The notes under the pieces: model-generated
Told to the model about the DNA's origin: nothing
What the model saw: only the letters and a program-made list of their open reading frames with translations
Database searches by the model: none
Made by a program: the position numbers and the translations under genes
Shown here: one piece after another, positions 6,714-8,806 of the stretch
Layout: each line of letters starts with the position of its first letter
Position numbering within the stretch: position 1 is the first letter of the stretch
DNA from: Prevotella sp.
GTDB lineage: Bacteria; Bacteroidota; Bacteroidia; Bacteroidales; Bacteroidaceae
DNA length: 8,806 nucleotides
Direction: 5' to 3'
NCBI GenBank assembly: GCA_016291915.1
Contig: JAEEZP010000014.1
Coordinates: forward strand, 1-8,806

Positions 6714-8806
6714 TTATAACATAAATCTCAGGTAAGCCTGCACATTGCGGGCAAACGGATAACTGGTACCACGCTCCATGCGGATACTGCCCCAATAGAA
6801 CAGATCGTTCATATTTACACCAATCATTATTGTCTGGATCTTCCAGTTCTTGGCGAGATAGTTGCTGTGCAGACGGTATTGGGCACTGACACTCTGGAGT
6901 TTCAGCACATTGTCGTCCATCACATAGCGTGAACTGGCTTTTGCTTTCTCTGTACCAAGTTTCTGGAAGAAGGTTACGTCGCCGGCCTCAAACCAGCGCT
7001 GACTGAGCACACGCTCATCCACATTGTAATTCCGGATTTCATCAATGGTCACCTCCACACGGTCGCGCAAGGTGGAGTTATAAGTCTTTCCTCCCCAATA
7101 ATAGCCGAAGGAAACATTTACCGTAAGGTCTTTCCACTGCAACATAGTGGTGAAGTTTCCACGATAGGTTGGCTGGCTGCTGCCGAGGAATACCTTATCC
7201 TTTGCCCTCCACACGTCAGTCTTGTTCCCGTCGCGATCAAGGTAGATCTCTTTACCGGTACTGGGATCTATACCCAGGGAGCGCACGGCATAGATAGAAC
7301 TTTGCGGATCTCCTTCGTACATTAGGTTTTGGATTCCAGATGCCTCGTCATCATCACTATCGCTGTTCATTAAGATATCGATCTGGTCTTTGATATCCTG
7401 TGATAGTTTAACAATTTTATTTTTATTGTGTGTCAACTGAGCACCGAACATCAGGTTCAGTTTGCGGGCACGGTCGCGGATAGCATATCCCTGTAGAGAT
7501 GCTTCCCAACCCTTGTTCTCTATCTCACCGATATTGGCGGCATACGAGGAGAATCCCATATACAGTGGCATGTCCATGCGGGAGAGAAGATTATCGGTGC
7601 GTTTCGAATACACTTCGAAGGTTCCGTGGATGCGGTTGTCGAAGAGTCCGAACTCAGTACCTGCATTAAATTGATAGGTTGTCTGCCAACTCAAGTCAGG
7701 ATTGCCGAGGCCGCCTAAAGTGGCTCCCATCCAGTCGAGATAACGTTTGCTGGTTTCATAGCGATAGTAAGCGAAGGCATCCGTCTGTGAGGCACCCGAG
7801 GCAGAACCCGTGGCACCATAGGAAGATTTCAGTCGCAGCATGTTGATCACCTTGTTGCCTTTGAGGAATTTCTCATTATGGATATTCCATCCAATACCTG
7901 CACTCCAGAAAGGAGCATATTTCTTGTTACTTCCATAAGTGGAGTTACCATCTACACGGTAAGAGAGGTCAACATAATACTTGGTGTTGTAGGTATAGTT
8001 GATGTTGCCCGTAACACCGAACTGACGGAAAAGGCTGTTGCTGCCGCTGGGCACACTGTTCTTGGCATAAGCCCGGGCATTGGGGATCTTAGCGAGGTCG
8101 TCGTTGGCAAATCCTTCAAACTGGAAAGCCATATTATCTGTATTACCAACACGTAATGACCAGTTCAGACCGGCATAGAGGGAGTGAACTTCATTGAATA
8201 TCTTATTATAGGATAAGGTAAGGTCGGCATTGTAGTTGACCGACTTTGTCTGACTGTAGTTATAACTACCGCGGCGGAAGAATCCATCGCCGGATGAATA
8301 TTCATTACTGCTGGATGAAGTAAAAGCGCTGTCATCGGGAGAACGGAACACGTCCGTATGACTAACCGTCTGTGAGATACCTAACTGTCCGCGCAGATTC
8401 AGTTCGGGAATGATACGCCAGTCGATGGAGAAATTATCGGTGAGCGTCTGGTAGTTGCTCTTGTTGAACGAACCCAGAGTAGCATTGTAGAGTGGATTCT
8501 CTGTGGTTCCCCACATATAGATAAACCGATCGAAATATTTCACCAGATTGCCTTCTGAGTCATACGGACTGTTGTAGGGCTGTTGTCTGACATAGGTGCT
8601 GAATGAGCCGTAAGGACTTTCCTTGGAACCGTTGATGCCAATGGATGAGTAGTTGCGGAAGATAAGGTTTTTATAGGTGTACATCAAGGTGATGGCACCG
8701 TTGAAGTTTTGGCGAAGACTGCCTTTCATGGCACCTTGCACATCGTTATATTGTGCATCCAATCCCCAGCGGAACTCATTACTACCGCCTTCAAGACGCG
8801 CATTGT
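6714..8806 (-). CDS. SusC/RagA family TonB-dependent outer-membrane transporter (5' end outside window)
   Basis: The frame is open from the right edge to TAA (6714-6716), giving the last 696 residues. It starts mid-protein with NARLEGGSNEFRWGLDAQY and GAMKGSLRQNFNG, a SusC segment at the beginning of the beta-barrel. The signal peptide, carboxypeptidase-like domain, TonB box and most of the plug are therefore missing. Barrel hallmarks follow: YRVDGNSTYGSNKKYAPFWS, SLGIDPSTGKEIYLDRDGN, YWGGKTYNSTLRDRVE, NYNVDERVLSQRW and SSRYVMDDNVLKLQS. The TTG at 8762 is internal and not a start. The protein would import oligomers captured by SusD across the outer membrane using TonB energy. No cysteine occurs in the visible part. 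An acidic run (SDSDDDE) lies in a probable loop near 7346-7370. The C-terminus is YLRFML rather than a terminal Phe. Promoter and any regulator lie outside the window. Confidence 0.95.
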   Translation of the reverse strand, partial: NARLEGGSNEFRWGLDAQYNDVQGAMKGSLRQNFNGAITLMYTYKNLIFRNYSSIGINGSKESPYGSFSTYVRQQPYNSPYDSEGNLVKYFDRFIYMWGTTENPLYNATLGSFNKSNYQTLTDNFSIDWRIIPELNLRGQLGISQTVSHTDVFRSPDDSAFTSSSSNEYSSGDGFFRRGSYNYSQTKSVNYNADLTLSYNKIFNEVHSLYAGLNWSLRVGNTDNMAFQFEGFANDDLAKIPNARAYAKNSVPSGSNSLFRQFGVTGNINYTYNTKYYVDLSYRVDGNSTYGSNKKYAPFWSAGIGWNIHNEKFLKGNKVINMLRLKSSYGATGSASGASQTDAFAYYRYETSKRYLDWMGATLGGLGNPDLSWQTTYQFNAGTEFGLFDNRIHGTFEVYSKRTDNLLSRMDMPLYMGFSSYAANIGEIENKGWEASLQGYAIRDRARKLNLMFGAQLTHNKNKIVKLSQDIKDQIDILMNSDSDDDEASGIQNLMYEGDPQSSIYAVRSLGIDPSTGKEIYLDRDGNKTDVWRAKDKVFLGSSQPTYRGNFTTMLQWKDLTVNVSFGYYWGGKTYNSTLRDRVEVTIDEIRNYNVDERVLSQRWFEAGDVTFFQKLGTEKAKASSRYVMDDNVLKLQSVSAQYRLHSNYLAKNWKIQTIMIGVNMNDLFYWGSIRMERGTSYPFARNVQAYLRFML

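Larger units (their letters stand above)
452..8806 (-). other. SusC-SusD-DUF4843-PKD-thioredoxin-thioredoxin operon (probable single transcript)
   Basis: Six minus-strand genes follow one another with gaps of 19, 12, 21, 16 and 23 nt. I noticed no terminator-like hairpin or promoter-sized space between them, so one transcript entering from the right edge is the simplest reading. It would end in or near the hairpin at 371-422. The first two products form the transporter, the next two are accessory lipoproteins, and the last two are periplasmic redox proteins. Loci of this type are often controlled by an ECF sigma/anti-sigma pair or a hybrid two-component system, but nothing in the window shows which applies. 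Confidence 0.8.

Overview
The window looks like chromosomal DNA of a Bacteroidota bacterium, most likely an anaerobic gut- or oral-type member of the Bacteroidales (Prevotella/Segatella or Bacteroides-like). The main evidence is a SusC/SusD pair followed by DUF4843 and PKD-like lipoproteins, a combination I know only from this phylum. Supporting signs are lipoprotein signals with acidic residues after the cysteine, signal peptides cleaved before Gln, and starts that mostly lack a strong Shine-Dalgarno sequence. The genus cannot be fixed by eye.

Layout. Bases 1-231 (+ strand) are the 3' end of a gene whose product ends like a GH51 alpha-L-arabinofuranosidase. Bases 232-451 are a gene-free convergent intergenic region. 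It holds a weak hairpin (282-306) and a striking long hairpin (371-422), probably a bidirectional terminator or a dispersed palindromic element. Everything from 452 to 8806 is one minus-strand gene cluster, read from right to left: SusC-like TonB-dependent transporter (6714-8806, 5' end outside the window), SusD-like lipoprotein (5138-6694), DUF4843 lipoprotein (4313-5125), PKD-like lipoprotein (2723-4291), and two tandem paralogous secreted thioredoxin-fold proteins (1579-2706 and 452-1555). Gaps between consecutive genes are only 19, 12, 21, 16 and 23 nt, with no terminator-like hairpin noticed inside. The six genes are therefore almost certainly one operon whose promoter lies beyond the right edge.

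How the genes may work together. SusC and SusD should form the outer-membrane channel and its substrate-capturing lid. The DUF4843 and PKD-like lipoproteins are probably accessory surface binding proteins of the same complex. The two thioredoxin-fold proteins carry type-I signal peptides and intact WCGPC centres and should act in the periplasm as disulfide reductases or isomerases. No hydrolase is encoded in the visible part of the operon, so the substrate (glycan, glycoprotein or peptide) cannot be read from it. The GH51 fragment is convergent and probably a separate unit, although it could belong to a neighbouring arabinan/arabinoxylan locus.

The points most worth a second look are the duplicated thioredoxin genes with their conserved C-terminal domain of about 240 residues that I do not recognise, their place at the end of an enzyme-less SusCD operon, and the long palindrome between the converging units. 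I found no RNA genes, mobile-element genes, CRISPR arrays or broken genes.
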